NCBI RefSeq assembly: GCF_017873555.1
Contig: NZ_JAGGKE010000012.1
Span: forward strand, 28,782-92,781
From: Halorubrum trapanicum
GTDB taxonomy: Archaea > Halobacteriota > Halobacteria > Halobacteriales > Haloferacaceae
Reading direction: 5' to 3'
DNA length: 64,000 bases
The number at the start of each line of letters is the position of its first letter. Position 1 is the stretch's first letter. This document shows, piece after piece, positions 7,580-16,080 of the stretch. The notes beneath the pieces are model-generated. The model ran no database searches and was not told the DNA's origin. It worked only from the letters and a program-made list of their open reading frames with translations. A program made the position numbers and the translations under genes.

Positions 7580-8887
7580 GTGGCGAGCGACCAGCGAAAT
7601 CTCGTCATGGTCACGGTGGACAGCCTTCGTGCGGATCACTGTGGGTTCGTGAACGCCGAGTCGGATCTGACGCCGGCGATCGATAAGCTCGCCGACGAAG
7701 GGGTGTCCTTCACGCAAGCAGTTGCCCCCGGCCCCCGAACGCCGTCGTCGGTGCCGGTGTTCTTCACTGGCGAGTTCATGACCGACGACGAGTCGTGGAC
7801 GATGGCGGACTGGCAGGGCCGGCAGGCGCGGATCGGCGAGCATATGCGGCGGTTCACCCATCTGAGCGAGCGGCTCCAGCGTCAGGGGTACGAGACCGCG
7901 GCGTTCACCGCGAATCCGTGGACGACCAGAGAGAGCAGTTTCGATCTCGGATTCGACGAGTTCACCGAGATTAGCGCCGACAGCCCGGACGTCTCGGCGA
8001 AACACCTCTCGGACTCGACGCTGTTCAAACTCGCCGATACAGGGATCGAGGGCCTTCCCGGGGATCCCTTCGGCTGGAGTTCGAAGAAGGAATGGTTCTC
8101 CCAGTGGCCCGGATCGTTCGATCTGGTCGAGGAGGCGATTTCCGAGCTTCCCGAACCGTTCTTTCTCTGGGTGTTCATTCTGGACTCCCACCAGCCGTAT
8201 ATCACGCCGCGGCGGTACCGCGAGGAGTCCGCGGCGTGGGAGATGTACTACGCAATCCTCCGCTACTGGCAGGGCGAGACCGCCGACGAGGAATTGCCGG
8301 AGCGCGCCCGCGAGCTGATCGGCGGCGCGTACCGAGACGCGGTCCGGTCGGTCGACGCGTTCGTGGACGCGATCCACGAGGCGACCCGAGATCGTGACCC
8401 GATCACGGTGTTCACCTCCGACCACGGCGAGGCGATCGGCGAACACGGGAACTTCGGCCACGAGCAGACGCTGTTCGAGGAGAATCTCCGGGTGCCGCTG
8501 TTCGTTCACGGGCTCGACGCGTCGGAGACTGTCGACGAGCAGTTTCCCTTACGGGGAGTGCCGGAGTTGCTCCTCGATCTCTCTCAGACGGACGAGTTCG
8601 ACCCGCGAGACCACACGCAACGGTTCGCAATCTCGAAGACCGAGAACAACCGGACGCGATCGGTCCGCACGCCCCGCTGGAAGTTGGTTAGCGATGTCGA
8701 GACCGGGACGGAGCGGCTCTACGATCTCGTTGCGGATCCCGACGAAACGACCGACGTTCGGGCCGAGTATCCAGAGGTCGGATCGCTGTTCGCGGAGTTG
8801 CTCGAACGACACGAGACGACCCAAGCGGAGAAGGCGACGATCGAGGAGGCGACTAGCGATCTGCTCGCAGCGGAGGGATCTCTGTGA
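7580..8887 (+). CDS. sulfatase-like hydrolase/transferase
   Basis: GTG 7580 is chosen because it follows the preceding TAA by one base and leads directly into NLVMVTVDSLRADHCGF, the first metal-binding strand; in-frame starts further upstream would overlap the preceding gene. Further motifs are the substrate/nucleophile region PGPRTPSSVPVFFTGEF, WVFILDSHQPYITP, and VFTSDHGEAIGEHGNFGHE. The C-terminal subdomain contains RTPRWKLVSD and RLYDLVADPDETTDV, a typical sulfatase ending. As in the neighbours, no Cys-x-Pro-x-Arg formylglycine motif is evident. It ends LLAAEGSL, without the RLxxLGY tag. The stop overlaps the next start (GTGA), so it is translationally coupled to the glycosyltransferase at 8884. 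Confidence 0.82.
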   Translation: MASDQRNLVMVTVDSLRADHCGFVNAESDLTPAIDKLADEGVSFTQAVAPGPRTPSSVPVFFTGEFMTDDESWTMADWQGRQARIGEHMRRFTHLSERLQRQGYETAAFTANPWTTRESSFDLGFDEFTEISADSPDVSAKHLSDSTLFKLADTGIEGLPGDPFGWSSKKEWFSQWPGSFDLVEEAISELPEPFFLWVFILDSHQPYITPRRYREESAAWEMYYAILRYWQGETADEELPERARELIGGAYRDAVRSVDAFVDAIHEATRDRDPITVFTSDHGEAIGEHGNFGHEQTLFEENLRVPLFVHGLDASETVDEQFPLRGVPELLLDLSQTDEFDPRDHTQRFAISKTENNRTRSVRTPRWKLVSDVETGTERLYDLVADPDETTDVRAEYPEVGSLFAELLERHETTQAEKATIEEATSDLLAAEGSL

Positions 8888-10140
8888 GCGAAAAAGTGGA
8901 TGTGGTGGCTGGAAGCGATACGGACAGCAGCGAGGGGAGTGACATCGACGATTCGCTTCGAGTCTGTCTGATCACGAAGATGTACCCGCCGCGGACGGGC
9001 GGTGGGGCAACGTACGCGTACGAGCTCGCGAACGCGCTCGGCGAGCTCGGCCACGAGGTCGACGTGTACACGCAAGCGGTATCAGAGGAGGACGAGTCGG
9101 TCGAGACCCATCCCAACGTCGACGTGACGCGAATCACGCAGGCTCGGCCGCTCGTCGTGTTCTCGACGCTGTACTTCAGCATCGCGTGTCGGCTCCGGAT
9201 CGAGTTCGAAGAGTACGACGTGATCCACGGAACGTTGATGCCCGCCTCGACGATCGCGTTCGGGCCGTGGTTCCTCAAGGGGTTGGACGCGCCGCTGGTG
9301 TTGACGAGTCACGGCACGTCCTACGACGAGGCGCGGTCGGTGGATCCGGACGGGTTCGCCGACTACCTGTTTCGGTACTTCTTCCATCCGGTGAACGTGG
9401 TCATGGACGCGGTAAGCGGGCGCTTCGCGGATCAGATAATCGCGGTGAGCGACCACACGCGCGAGCAGCTGCGGGACCTGTACCGATTCGACGAGGCGAA
9501 GCTCACGACCGTGCCGCCGGGAATCGACACGGATCGGTTTCGGCCGACGAAGGAAGTCCATCCGGCTGTGGACGAGTCGAAACGGACGATCCTCGTGGTG
9601 AGTCGACTTGATCCGCGCAAGGGGATCGACAAGGCGATTCGGGCGTTCGCGCAGTTGGACCGGGACGACACCGAGCTGTTGATCGGTGGGACCGGACGAC
9701 TGGAGGCGTCGCTTCGGGAGCTGGCGGCAGGTCTCGGCGTGGCCGATCGGGTTCGGTTCCTCGGGTTCGTTCCCGACGAGGAACTGCCGTCGCTGTACTC
9801 CGCAGTGGACCTGTTCGTGTTGCCCTCGGAGTACGAGGGGTTCGGCATTGTGTTCATGGAGGCGATGGCCTGTGGGACGCCAGTCGTTGGTACTTCAGTT
9901 GGAGGGGTTCCGACAGCGGTTGCGGATGGTGAGACGGGGTATCTAGTCGAGAAGAGTAATATTGAGGGGTTAGCAGAACGGATTGGGAAAGTATTGAGAG
10001 ATTCGGAGCATTCCGCTCAACTGTCAGAAAATGCTCGGAATTGGGCAGTGGAACATGACTGGATGTCTATCGCGACGCGTGTGGACGAAATATACCGCTC
10101 TACTCAAAAAGAATGTGCTGAACCTCTGAATGATGCTTGA
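8884..10140 (+). CDS. family 4 glycosyltransferase
   Basis: This 418-residue GT-B enzyme has N-terminal VCLITKMYPPRTGGGATYAYELANAL (glycine-rich acceptor loop) and the central VLTSHGTSYDEARSVD. The C-terminal donor domain carries ILVVSRLDPRKGIDKAIRAF, LIGGTGRLEASL, RVRFLGFVPDEELPSLYSAVD and PSEYEGFGIVFMEAMACGTP with the E-x7-E motif. The start GTG overlaps the upstream stop. Base composition changes sharply near 9890: codons before this point are GC-rich, while those encoding VGTSVGGVPTAVADGETGYL and the last 80 residues are AT-rich, like the following genes. The protein motifs remain intact across the change. It is likely to add a hexose during assembly of a lipid-linked or S-layer glycan. 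Confidence 0.85.
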   Translation: MSEKVDVVAGSDTDSSEGSDIDDSLRVCLITKMYPPRTGGGATYAYELANALGELGHEVDVYTQAVSEEDESVETHPNVDVTRITQARPLVVFSTLYFSIACRLRIEFEEYDVIHGTLMPASTIAFGPWFLKGLDAPLVLTSHGTSYDEARSVDPDGFADYLFRYFFHPVNVVMDAVSGRFADQIIAVSDHTREQLRDLYRFDEAKLTTVPPGIDTDRFRPTKEVHPAVDESKRTILVVSRLDPRKGIDKAIRAFAQLDRDDTELLIGGTGRLEASLRELAAGLGVADRVRFLGFVPDEELPSLYSAVDLFVLPSEYEGFGIVFMEAMACGTPVVGTSVGGVPTAVADGETGYLVEKSNIEGLAERIGKVLRDSEHSAQLSENARNWAVEHDWMSIATRVDEIYRSTQKECAEPLNDA

Positions 10141-12025
10141 GTACGTTATTCAATGGCTCCGGAGATACGCAACAGTTCTTCTCTTAGCTGTTGGATTGCT
10201 ATTGCTGTACGTTTTTGTTTCTTTAGAGTTCTGGTCAATTGTCGGTCCAATTCTCGGGGTTGCGATCGGTGGTTTTCTCGGTGTCGTCGGATTACTACTG
10301 AAGCGGTTCTATTTACCCTCGAATCTGTCCATTGATTCCGAGAATGATCCGTTAGATGCTCGTATTCCGATAATCCTCGCTTGTCTGTACGCTGCTGCGA
10401 TAATCGTTCTTTTCCGGTTTCATACGTATCAGCGGCCTCCTCTCCTGTACGTGCTCTTCGGCGGCTATGCGGGACTCATTGCGTATCAAATAGCTAGAGG
10501 AGCGCCACCACGCAGTATCGTTCCCCAGATAGCATCGTTATCGTTCTTCACCTATTGGAGCAGTCAACTCCTATTTCCGGCGGGAATGGCCGGTCCTGAT
10601 ACGCTACAGGGGTATATTCCCGGTGTGGAATATATCCTTTCGACCGGAAATATTCTATCTGGACAGACAATATACGCAGGCCATCTCGCTCATACAGCGG
10701 CATTTTCCCAAATCACCGGATTGTCTCCGCAACTCGGATATTTTCTCCTCGCGACATTGTTGCTCGTCTGTACTGTTCTGGTGATATCTATTCTTGATCA
10801 CGTTTTTCCTTCGATAACGCGACGGATGGCGCTCTACGCGACACTCATCTTTGCCACGTCTAGTTGGATGCTTGGTCGCGGTATGCATCCGAACAAATTG
10901 AATTTCTTTTATGCGCTGATTCTCCTCCTAGGTAGCACCGGTGTGCTACTATACCGGTCGTTGGAATTGCCCAACCCGGCGAGAAGGAGGGTTTTACTTG
11001 GAATCACCATTATGCCTGCACTCATATTTGGTCATCAGTTCAGTGCCGGAGCCGCGATGATCCTTCTTATTGTACTCGGTGTGTTCGCGTTTGTTTCAAG
11101 CCTGATCACGCCACGAGAGTACGCTCCAATGACATCTGCCAAAGGTGCTCTCCTGTTCGTCAGTGTGTATCTCCTCGGTGTGATGGGTAATCCGATTCAC
11201 CAAGACCCACTGGTGGGACGGTTCACTGGACTTCTGTTATCGGTCGTTCAATCATCGGAAACGGGGACAGCTACGGGCGGACCGGGACGATATTCAGAAC
11301 TCGCAATCGACGTACTGATCGCCAGCACGGCTGCTCAAACGATTCTCTTCGTATTGTCAATTCTCGGAGCGGTATGGCTGTTTCGGCGGAGCGAATGGGA
11401 GTACGACTTTGTCCTCACTTGGATCGGTGCTATCTCTCTTCTGCTGGTCGTGAGCCTACTAACGAACTCGGTAGATACTGCACCGCAACGTTTCTACGGA
11501 TTGCTCATACTCTTCGGGTTCAATATCTGTGTCGGTACACTATTCTATGTGATCGATAGGCGTGGGAGGATCAGTAATGGTCATATCACAATCAGCGGTG
11601 GCCGAATCACGGTCGTCTTTCTCGTAATCTCTCTTTCAGTGGCAGGTCTCGCATCTCCCGTAGCAGATAAGGCAACTTCTCCAGTTGGAGACGACCTACC
11701 ACACTTCCGTCAGTTCAATACACATCAGGAGATACAAGGCGATAAATGGACTCAAACATATGTGGACGGATCACTACAACTGACTCACCCTGGAACATCC
11801 ATCCCAATTGAACAGACTGGACCAAATACGGGGGAAGCAAACCTGACTGGTGTCGATCGAGGGACTCTAATTTCCTATTCTGATCTCACCAATCGGACAG
11901 GAGTGATTTCAGAATCCGGCCTTTCATTGGGTGGGCGACAATTCGTATTCGTCGAATCACCAGAACAGCCGACAGATAGTCGCGTCTATGAGAATGGAGA
12001 AACCAGAGTATTCGTCCACAGATAA
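10130..12025 (+). CDS. polytopic membrane protein, GT-C-like
   Basis: This 631-residue protein has about 12-14 hydrophobic helices, beginning ATVLLLAVGLLLLYVFVSL, and a C-terminal non-membrane domain of roughly 110 residues (from about SPVADKATSPVGDDLPHFRQ). A loop between early helices carries AGMAGPDTLQGYIPGVEYIL. Acidic first-loop motifs of this kind occur in GT-C glycosyltransferases and oligosaccharide polymerases that use polyprenyl-phosphate sugars. No specific family motif is certain, so it could be a GT-39/83-like mannosyltransferase, a polymerase or an unknown membrane protein. It overlaps the preceding glycosyltransferase by 11 bases, which supports a shared pathway. Composition is AT-rich relative to the flanking chromosome. 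Confidence 0.7.
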   Translation: MMLEYVIQWLRRYATVLLLAVGLLLLYVFVSLEFWSIVGPILGVAIGGFLGVVGLLLKRFYLPSNLSIDSENDPLDARIPIILACLYAAAIIVLFRFHTYQRPPLLYVLFGGYAGLIAYQIARGAPPRSIVPQIASLSFFTYWSSQLLFPAGMAGPDTLQGYIPGVEYILSTGNILSGQTIYAGHLAHTAAFSQITGLSPQLGYFLLATLLLVCTVLVISILDHVFPSITRRMALYATLIFATSSWMLGRGMHPNKLNFFYALILLLGSTGVLLYRSLELPNPARRRVLLGITIMPALIFGHQFSAGAAMILLIVLGVFAFVSSLITPREYAPMTSAKGALLFVSVYLLGVMGNPIHQDPLVGRFTGLLLSVVQSSETGTATGGPGRYSELAIDVLIASTAAQTILFVLSILGAVWLFRRSEWEYDFVLTWIGAISLLLVVSLLTNSVDTAPQRFYGLLILFGFNICVGTLFYVIDRRGRISNGHITISGGRITVVFLVISLSVAGLASPVADKATSPVGDDLPHFRQFNTHQEIQGDKWTQTYVDGSLQLTHPGTSIPIEQTGPNTGEANLTGVDRGTLISYSDLTNRTGVISESGLSLGGRQFVFVESPEQPTDSRVYENGETRVFVHR

Positions 12026-12047
12026 CCGTTTTGTAGAGAATTTTGTT

Positions 12048-12746
12048 CTAGGGTCGCAGATTCCTTGCTACTTTGATCAGTATTTCACCAACCTTCGGGA
12101 ACGTCTGATAACACATGGCTACGACTAAACCCACCTGTCTACCGAACGGGATATTCGGATAGTATAGGACAGTAAAGTACCGCTTTGGATATCTCGATCT
12201 GAATTTTTGTTCCTTTTCGCGGTCTACATTCGTTCTGGTCGGTCCATCATGTACCACCTCCAATTCTGGATCGTGATGACAGCATTCCACTCCGTACTCG
12301 TCTTCCATTCTCCATCCAAAATCAGTATCTGCACGCCACCCTGCGAATTCAGAATCGAACCCACCGATATCAAGGGCAGCTTTCCGCCGATACGCCATAT
12401 TGGCACCAATATAATGTCGTGCGGGAAGCCGTAGTTTGTCAAGCGGCCCTTCTAATAGTACCTTTTCAGGATGGTCATCGAAGAAATTTCGAATTCGCTC
12501 AACCCAATCTTCAGGCGGATAGCAGTCATCGTCCGTTTGGGCGATTACTTCGGCGTTCGCTTCTTCGATTCCCTTGTTCCGGGCTTCACACCGATTTAGA
12601 GATGCATCCGATACGACGACAACCTCAAATTGATCTTCGGTTTGCTTTTGAAGTGCAGAAAGAGTTTTGAGTTCGTACTCAGGGATCGTTGGAATAACGA
12701 CCGAAACAGCAGGATCCGGATGTGTGATCGGTCTTTCAATCGCCAT
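12048..12746 (-). CDS. family 2 glycosyltransferase
   Basis: The 232-residue protein has a GT-A fold start (VSVVIPTIPEYELKTLSALQKQ), VVVSDASLNRCEARNKGIEEA, and the metal-binding acidic cluster AQTDDDCYPPEDW. ANMAYRRKAALDIGGFDSEFAGWRADTDFGWRM is the acceptor-side motif region with the ED/DTD catalytic-base segment. A C-terminal hydrophobic stretch (IPFGRQVGLVVAMCYQTF) may attach it to the membrane. It is convergent with the membrane protein at 10130-12025 and likely extends the same glycan. The sugar is not predictable. Confidence 0.82.
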   Translation of the reverse strand: MAIERPITHPDPAVSVVIPTIPEYELKTLSALQKQTEDQFEVVVVSDASLNRCEARNKGIEEANAEVIAQTDDDCYPPEDWVERIRNFFDDHPEKVLLEGPLDKLRLPARHYIGANMAYRRKAALDIGGFDSEFAGWRADTDFGWRMEDEYGVECCHHDPELEVVHDGPTRTNVDREKEQKFRSRYPKRYFTVLYYPNIPFGRQVGLVVAMCYQTFPKVGEILIKVARNLRP

Positions 12747-12812
12747 ACAGGTCTATGATTCCAATGTATTATATATCCTTTTAGATCGGATACAATTCTT
12801 TATTCTCGATAC

Positions 12813-13751
12813 TTATCGATAACCAAGCGCTTCCAGTCGATCTTCAAGTTCCTCATCTGACGCCTCAGTCTCTGAGCGTACGGGCTCTGGCTCATAGTTC
12901 CCGGTATCAGTAGCACTGGTTTCTGTCCACGGAACTTTTCGAATAGCTGGATGGGGGAATCCGACCTCATGAGAATACAGACCCCATTCACCGAACAGTT
13001 CTCCGTGGTCACTCGTTATGACGACGGTTTCGGCGTCGACGTTCTCAAGGAGTGTCTCTACGTAGTCAAGTACGAGACGTAAATTGTCCACGTAAGCAGT
13101 CCAGACATTATCGAAGTCTCCGCCATCTCTCAGGTATCCAAAGGGGCGTTCCTTCCAAGGAACATCTTCGGAAGTGGCTAGATACGGTCTATGGGGTTGC
13201 ATATAATGGACTATCTGACGTTCACAATCAGTTCGTCTGCCGGTGCGTATCGCACAATCTGTGACCTTCTCAGGGTGTAACTGGGAGATGTCATCGTCAT
13301 CTACCATCCCCCATAGATCCACGAATTCACCGAAGTCATCGGCAGTGAGGAGATCACCCCTCACCAAGCCAGATAGAAACTTGCTGTTTTCAAAACGGGT
13401 GTCCTCAGTCCAAGTATACGCAACCCTCTTTCCTACGGTATCCTTTAGATGACTGGAGAATGGATTTGGAGTGACGTAGGCGGTCAATTCGACCTCGTCC
13501 CGATATTGCTCGACAAACGTATTCTCCATCCATTCTTTCGAGGTACTTCCCCGAGACCAACGCGTCTCTATTTCTTCGATAAAATCGTATTCGTCCTGTA
13601 CTTCCTGTAAAGCATCTACCCGGCAGGCATCCAAAATCACCAGCAGGTCCCAGTCGTCTTCGTATATATTCCGCCCCCACCGTACGTGAGATTGCGCTAC
13701 TGCAGTAGTAGATGCATATAACGCCTTAGCCCCATCTATAACCCAGCTCAT
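12813..13751 (-). CDS. short sulfatase-superfamily protein (ILDACRVD subgroup)
   Basis: The protein is about 312 residues. The metal-binding strand is DWDLLVILDACRVDAL in place of the usual DxLRADHL, and the candidate nucleophile lies in SRGSTSKEWMENTF. Other metal-site motifs are IVHYMQPHRPYL and VVITSDHGELFGEWG. It ends LEDRLEALGYR, matching the tag of the 5995 enzyme. ATG 13751 is preferred over TTG 13757. It is shorter than classical sulfatases (about 450-500 residues) because the C-terminal subdomain is reduced. It forms a pair with the homologue at 15143. The substrate (sulfo-, phospho- or phosphoglycerol groups on glycans) is unknown. Confidence 0.75.
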   Translation of the reverse strand: MSWVIDGAKALYASTTAVAQSHVRWGRNIYEDDWDLLVILDACRVDALQEVQDEYDFIEEIETRWSRGSTSKEWMENTFVEQYRDEVELTAYVTPNPFSSHLKDTVGKRVAYTWTEDTRFENSKFLSGLVRGDLLTADDFGEFVDLWGMVDDDDISQLHPEKVTDCAIRTGRRTDCERQIVHYMQPHRPYLATSEDVPWKERPFGYLRDGGDFDNVWTAYVDNLRLVLDYVETLLENVDAETVVITSDHGELFGEWGLYSHEVGFPHPAIRKVPWTETSATDTGNYEPEPVRSETEASDEELEDRLEALGYR

Positions 13752-13861
13752 GGGCAAGAGTTAGTTCCGACTTTCATTAACTTATCGCAGCAAAAGGAAA
13801 GGTGTCAAGGTTAGAGAGTCATATGTGGACACGGAGAAAGCAGCGATCATGATCTGGTAGT

Positions 13862-14089
13862 CTAGCTCAAAACGTACTTCAGCCGATGAAACCACTGTCT
13901 AATCGCCTTATACAGCCGACTGGTGATAGTTCGATCCGTCGGTAAACAGGCCAGCATGGAACAAGCAACGCTGCGATAACACACCGCTCTGTCGACGTGT
14001 CTTTAGTAGAAAACACTTCCAATGGTGGCCTTTTTCCACATGCGGTGAGCATTGCTGATGTGCCACGCAACACTCTCGGTTGTTCCCAT
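13862..14089 (-). pseudogene. remnant of a small glycan-locus gene with an in-frame stop
   Basis: From ATG 14089 the minus strand encodes MGTTESVAWHISNAHRMWKK, then ATIGSVFY and TAA (14003-14005). The same frame continues without another stop for 46 codons and ends TSRLYKAIRQWFHRLKYVLS. The two halves read like one compact protein, and small proteins with similar ends occur near haloarchaeal glycosylation genes, so I read this as a nonsense-interrupted gene of about 75 codons. The remainder of 13752-14216 holds no other convincing gene. The promoter of the next plus-strand gene lies near 14170. Confidence 0.4.
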
Positions 14090-14170
14090 CACGCTAAAGT
14101 TGATAACCTTTTCAGCAGAAATTAGGTCTCCGATCTATTCCAGACATAGACTCGTAACCACGGAGTACAG

Positions 14171-14178
14171 TTTTATAC
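14171..14178 (+). promoter_or_regulatory. TATA box of the GT2 gene
   Basis: TTTTATAC lies about 40 bases before ATG 14217, the spacing expected for an archaeal TATA box with a very short leader. There is no Shine-Dalgarno sequence before the ATG. Confidence 0.45.
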
Positions 14179-14216
14179 GGTAACCATAAAAACAGCTACG
14201 TAGTCACAGTAATCAT

Positions 14217-14975
14217 ATGTGTGTTTCAGCGATTATACCGACTTACAACGAAGAGAGGGAGTTAGAAGAGGCATTAACCTCCGTCATATGGTGTGACGAG
14301 GTTATTATCGTCGATAGTCAAAGTACCGATAGAACTCGGGAAGTCGCCAGGTCGAGGGGAGCGAAAGTGGTTGACGCACCAAAACCAGAGCAGGGTGAAC
14401 CATTCGATCATCTACGGCAGTTAGGTATTGACGCAGCAACCAACGATTTAGTTCTCTTCATAGATGCAGATGAGAGACATCCAAAGGCACTCCAAGAACG
14501 CCTTCAAGAGCTTAAAGAGCAGCCCACCGAGGATATCGGCGTGGTCCGTGCTCCGATTTTGAATTATCTTGGAAATAAACAACTATCCGGAGGGCTACAA
14601 TCACTTGGCTATACACCGACCTTGCTGAACCCTGAAAAGGTGGAACTCAAGAAAAAGGTCCATAGTTTTCTTGAGTACGATGAGGATGACGCTTATGATC
14701 TTGAGCCAGATCCTGAGTTAGCCGTTCGACACCAGTTGGCAGAATCCCTCTACGAGCACTGGCAGGCCCAACGCCGATACGCAAAAATCGCAGGCAGTAA
14801 TAGGGAATTCAAGCTCTGGAAATTATTCTTATCTCCTCCTTGGGGCATATATCACCATGTTATCGAAAATCAGGGATGGAAGGATGGTTTCATTGGCATC
14901 GGTATTGGCATCTGCTATGGTTGGTTTTTATTTGAATCACAGCTAAGAGGTGCTTTGAGTAAGTTTTATTTTTAA
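14217..14975 (+). CDS. family 2 glycosyltransferase (WaaE/KdtX-like)
   Basis: This 252-residue GT-A protein starts VSAIIPTYNEERELEEALTS, then CDEVIIVDSQSTDRTREVA, and FIDADERHPKALQERL with the DxD motif. The order and the VIWCDEVIIVDSQSTDRT segment resemble lipopolysaccharide-core glucosyltransferases of the WaaE/KdtX type. In the C-terminal part, HQLAESLYEHWQAQRRYAKI is typical, and a hydrophobic end (GFIGIGIGICYGWFLFES) suggests membrane association. ATG 14217 follows a TATA at 14171 with no ribosome site. It is followed by a sulfatase-like gene in the same direction. Confidence 0.85.
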   Translation: MCVSAIIPTYNEERELEEALTSVIWCDEVIIVDSQSTDRTREVARSRGAKVVDAPKPEQGEPFDHLRQLGIDAATNDLVLFIDADERHPKALQERLQELKEQPTEDIGVVRAPILNYLGNKQLSGGLQSLGYTPTLLNPEKVELKKKVHSFLEYDEDDAYDLEPDPELAVRHQLAESLYEHWQAQRRYAKIAGSNREFKLWKLFLSPPWGIYHHVIENQGWKDGFIGIGIGICYGWFLFESQLRGALSKFYF

Positions 14976-15142
14976 AACTCTGATGGTCTGTATAACTAGA
15001 ATCACAAACAAAGGGATGAACTCTTATATCAGCCCCTTTCCCCTGTCCCTGTCTGGAATATTTACGTACAATGAACATTTTTGTACAGGCAGAACGTGCC
15101 GAAACCATTTTCTGGTAGTAGAAGGAGGGCCTACTTGTAATA

Positions 15143-16027
15143 ATGTCCTATCGGAGAATTCTCGAGGGTGTTCTCCATCCTGTGAAAGCAAGCCGCTATT
15201 TACGGACAGGTGCGAAACTTTGGTGGATGAAACACAAAGCGCCAAACATATTTAATCGGGAGTGGGATGTGCTCGTCATTTTAGACGCTTGTCGTGTTGA
15301 TAGCCTTGAAAAACAGGTACGAGATCGGGATAATTACGGAGATGTGGCGGAATATCTCTCTGTCGGAGCAAATTCTGCAACTTGGTTAGACGCTTACGAG
15401 GAAAAGCTCAAAAGCGACGACATCGTCTATGTGTCTGCGAATCCTCATACAAAACCGTGTCTTGACTCAAACGGCTGCGTAGAGGTTTGGAAAACAAACT
15501 GGGATGAAGGACTTGGCACGGTTCGAGCTGAGGATGTTACTGATGCGGCACTCTATCATTATGATCCTAAACCCTCCAACAGATTAGTAGTACACTATAT
15601 GCAACCACATTTCCCCTCTGTTCCGCAGCCGCAATTTAACTCGGGGTTTGACAAGAAGGGAGTGACCGGAGACAATGAATCAAACTGGTCAGGATCGGTC
15701 TGGGAGCAGCTGAATAATGGAGATGTTGCCAATGAAGAGGTACAAGAGGCATATACGGAAAACCTGAAATATGTATTAGATGAGGTCGATGTTCTTACAA
15801 CGTTCCTGTCTGACTGTACAGTTTCTGTAACTGCAGATCACGGCAATTCGTTTACTGAACCTTATGGACATCCAGACAGAGCTACAAGCGACGCCGTCCG
15901 TCAGGTCCCGTGGTGTTATGCCGAGGCAATCGAGGATCCCAAGAGACACCCAAAGGATATTGAAATGTCATCCATGGATGATAAAATCGATGTAGAAAAA
16001 CGATTAAGCTCTCTCGGCTATCGATAG
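15143..16027 (+). CDS. short sulfatase-superfamily protein (ILDACRVD subgroup)
   Basis: The 294-residue protein is a homologue of the 12813-13751 protein. It has REWDVLVILDACRVDSL, the nucleophile-region equivalent SVGANSATWLDAYE, RLVVHYMQPHFPS and VSVTADHGNSFTEPYGHP, and ends VEKRLSSLGYR. The N terminus has an extra basic amphipathic helix (RRILEGVLHPVKASRYLR). An AGGAGGG sequence about 14 bases before ATG 15143 could act as a ribosome site. The nucleophile regions of the two homologues differ, so the Ser/Thr in that segment needs alignment. The substrate is unknown; the position between glycosyltransferases argues for a glycan-modifying role. Confidence 0.72.
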   Translation: MSYRRILEGVLHPVKASRYLRTGAKLWWMKHKAPNIFNREWDVLVILDACRVDSLEKQVRDRDNYGDVAEYLSVGANSATWLDAYEEKLKSDDIVYVSANPHTKPCLDSNGCVEVWKTNWDEGLGTVRAEDVTDAALYHYDPKPSNRLVVHYMQPHFPSVPQPQFNSGFDKKGVTGDNESNWSGSVWEQLNNGDVANEEVQEAYTENLKYVLDEVDVLTTFLSDCTVSVTADHGNSFTEPYGHPDRATSDAVRQVPWCYAEAIEDPKRHPKDIEMSSMDDKIDVEKRLSSLGYR

Positions 16028-16080
16028 GCTCCGTGTAGTCCAATAATAATTTAAGCATAAGACGTGATACCAATTACAGA

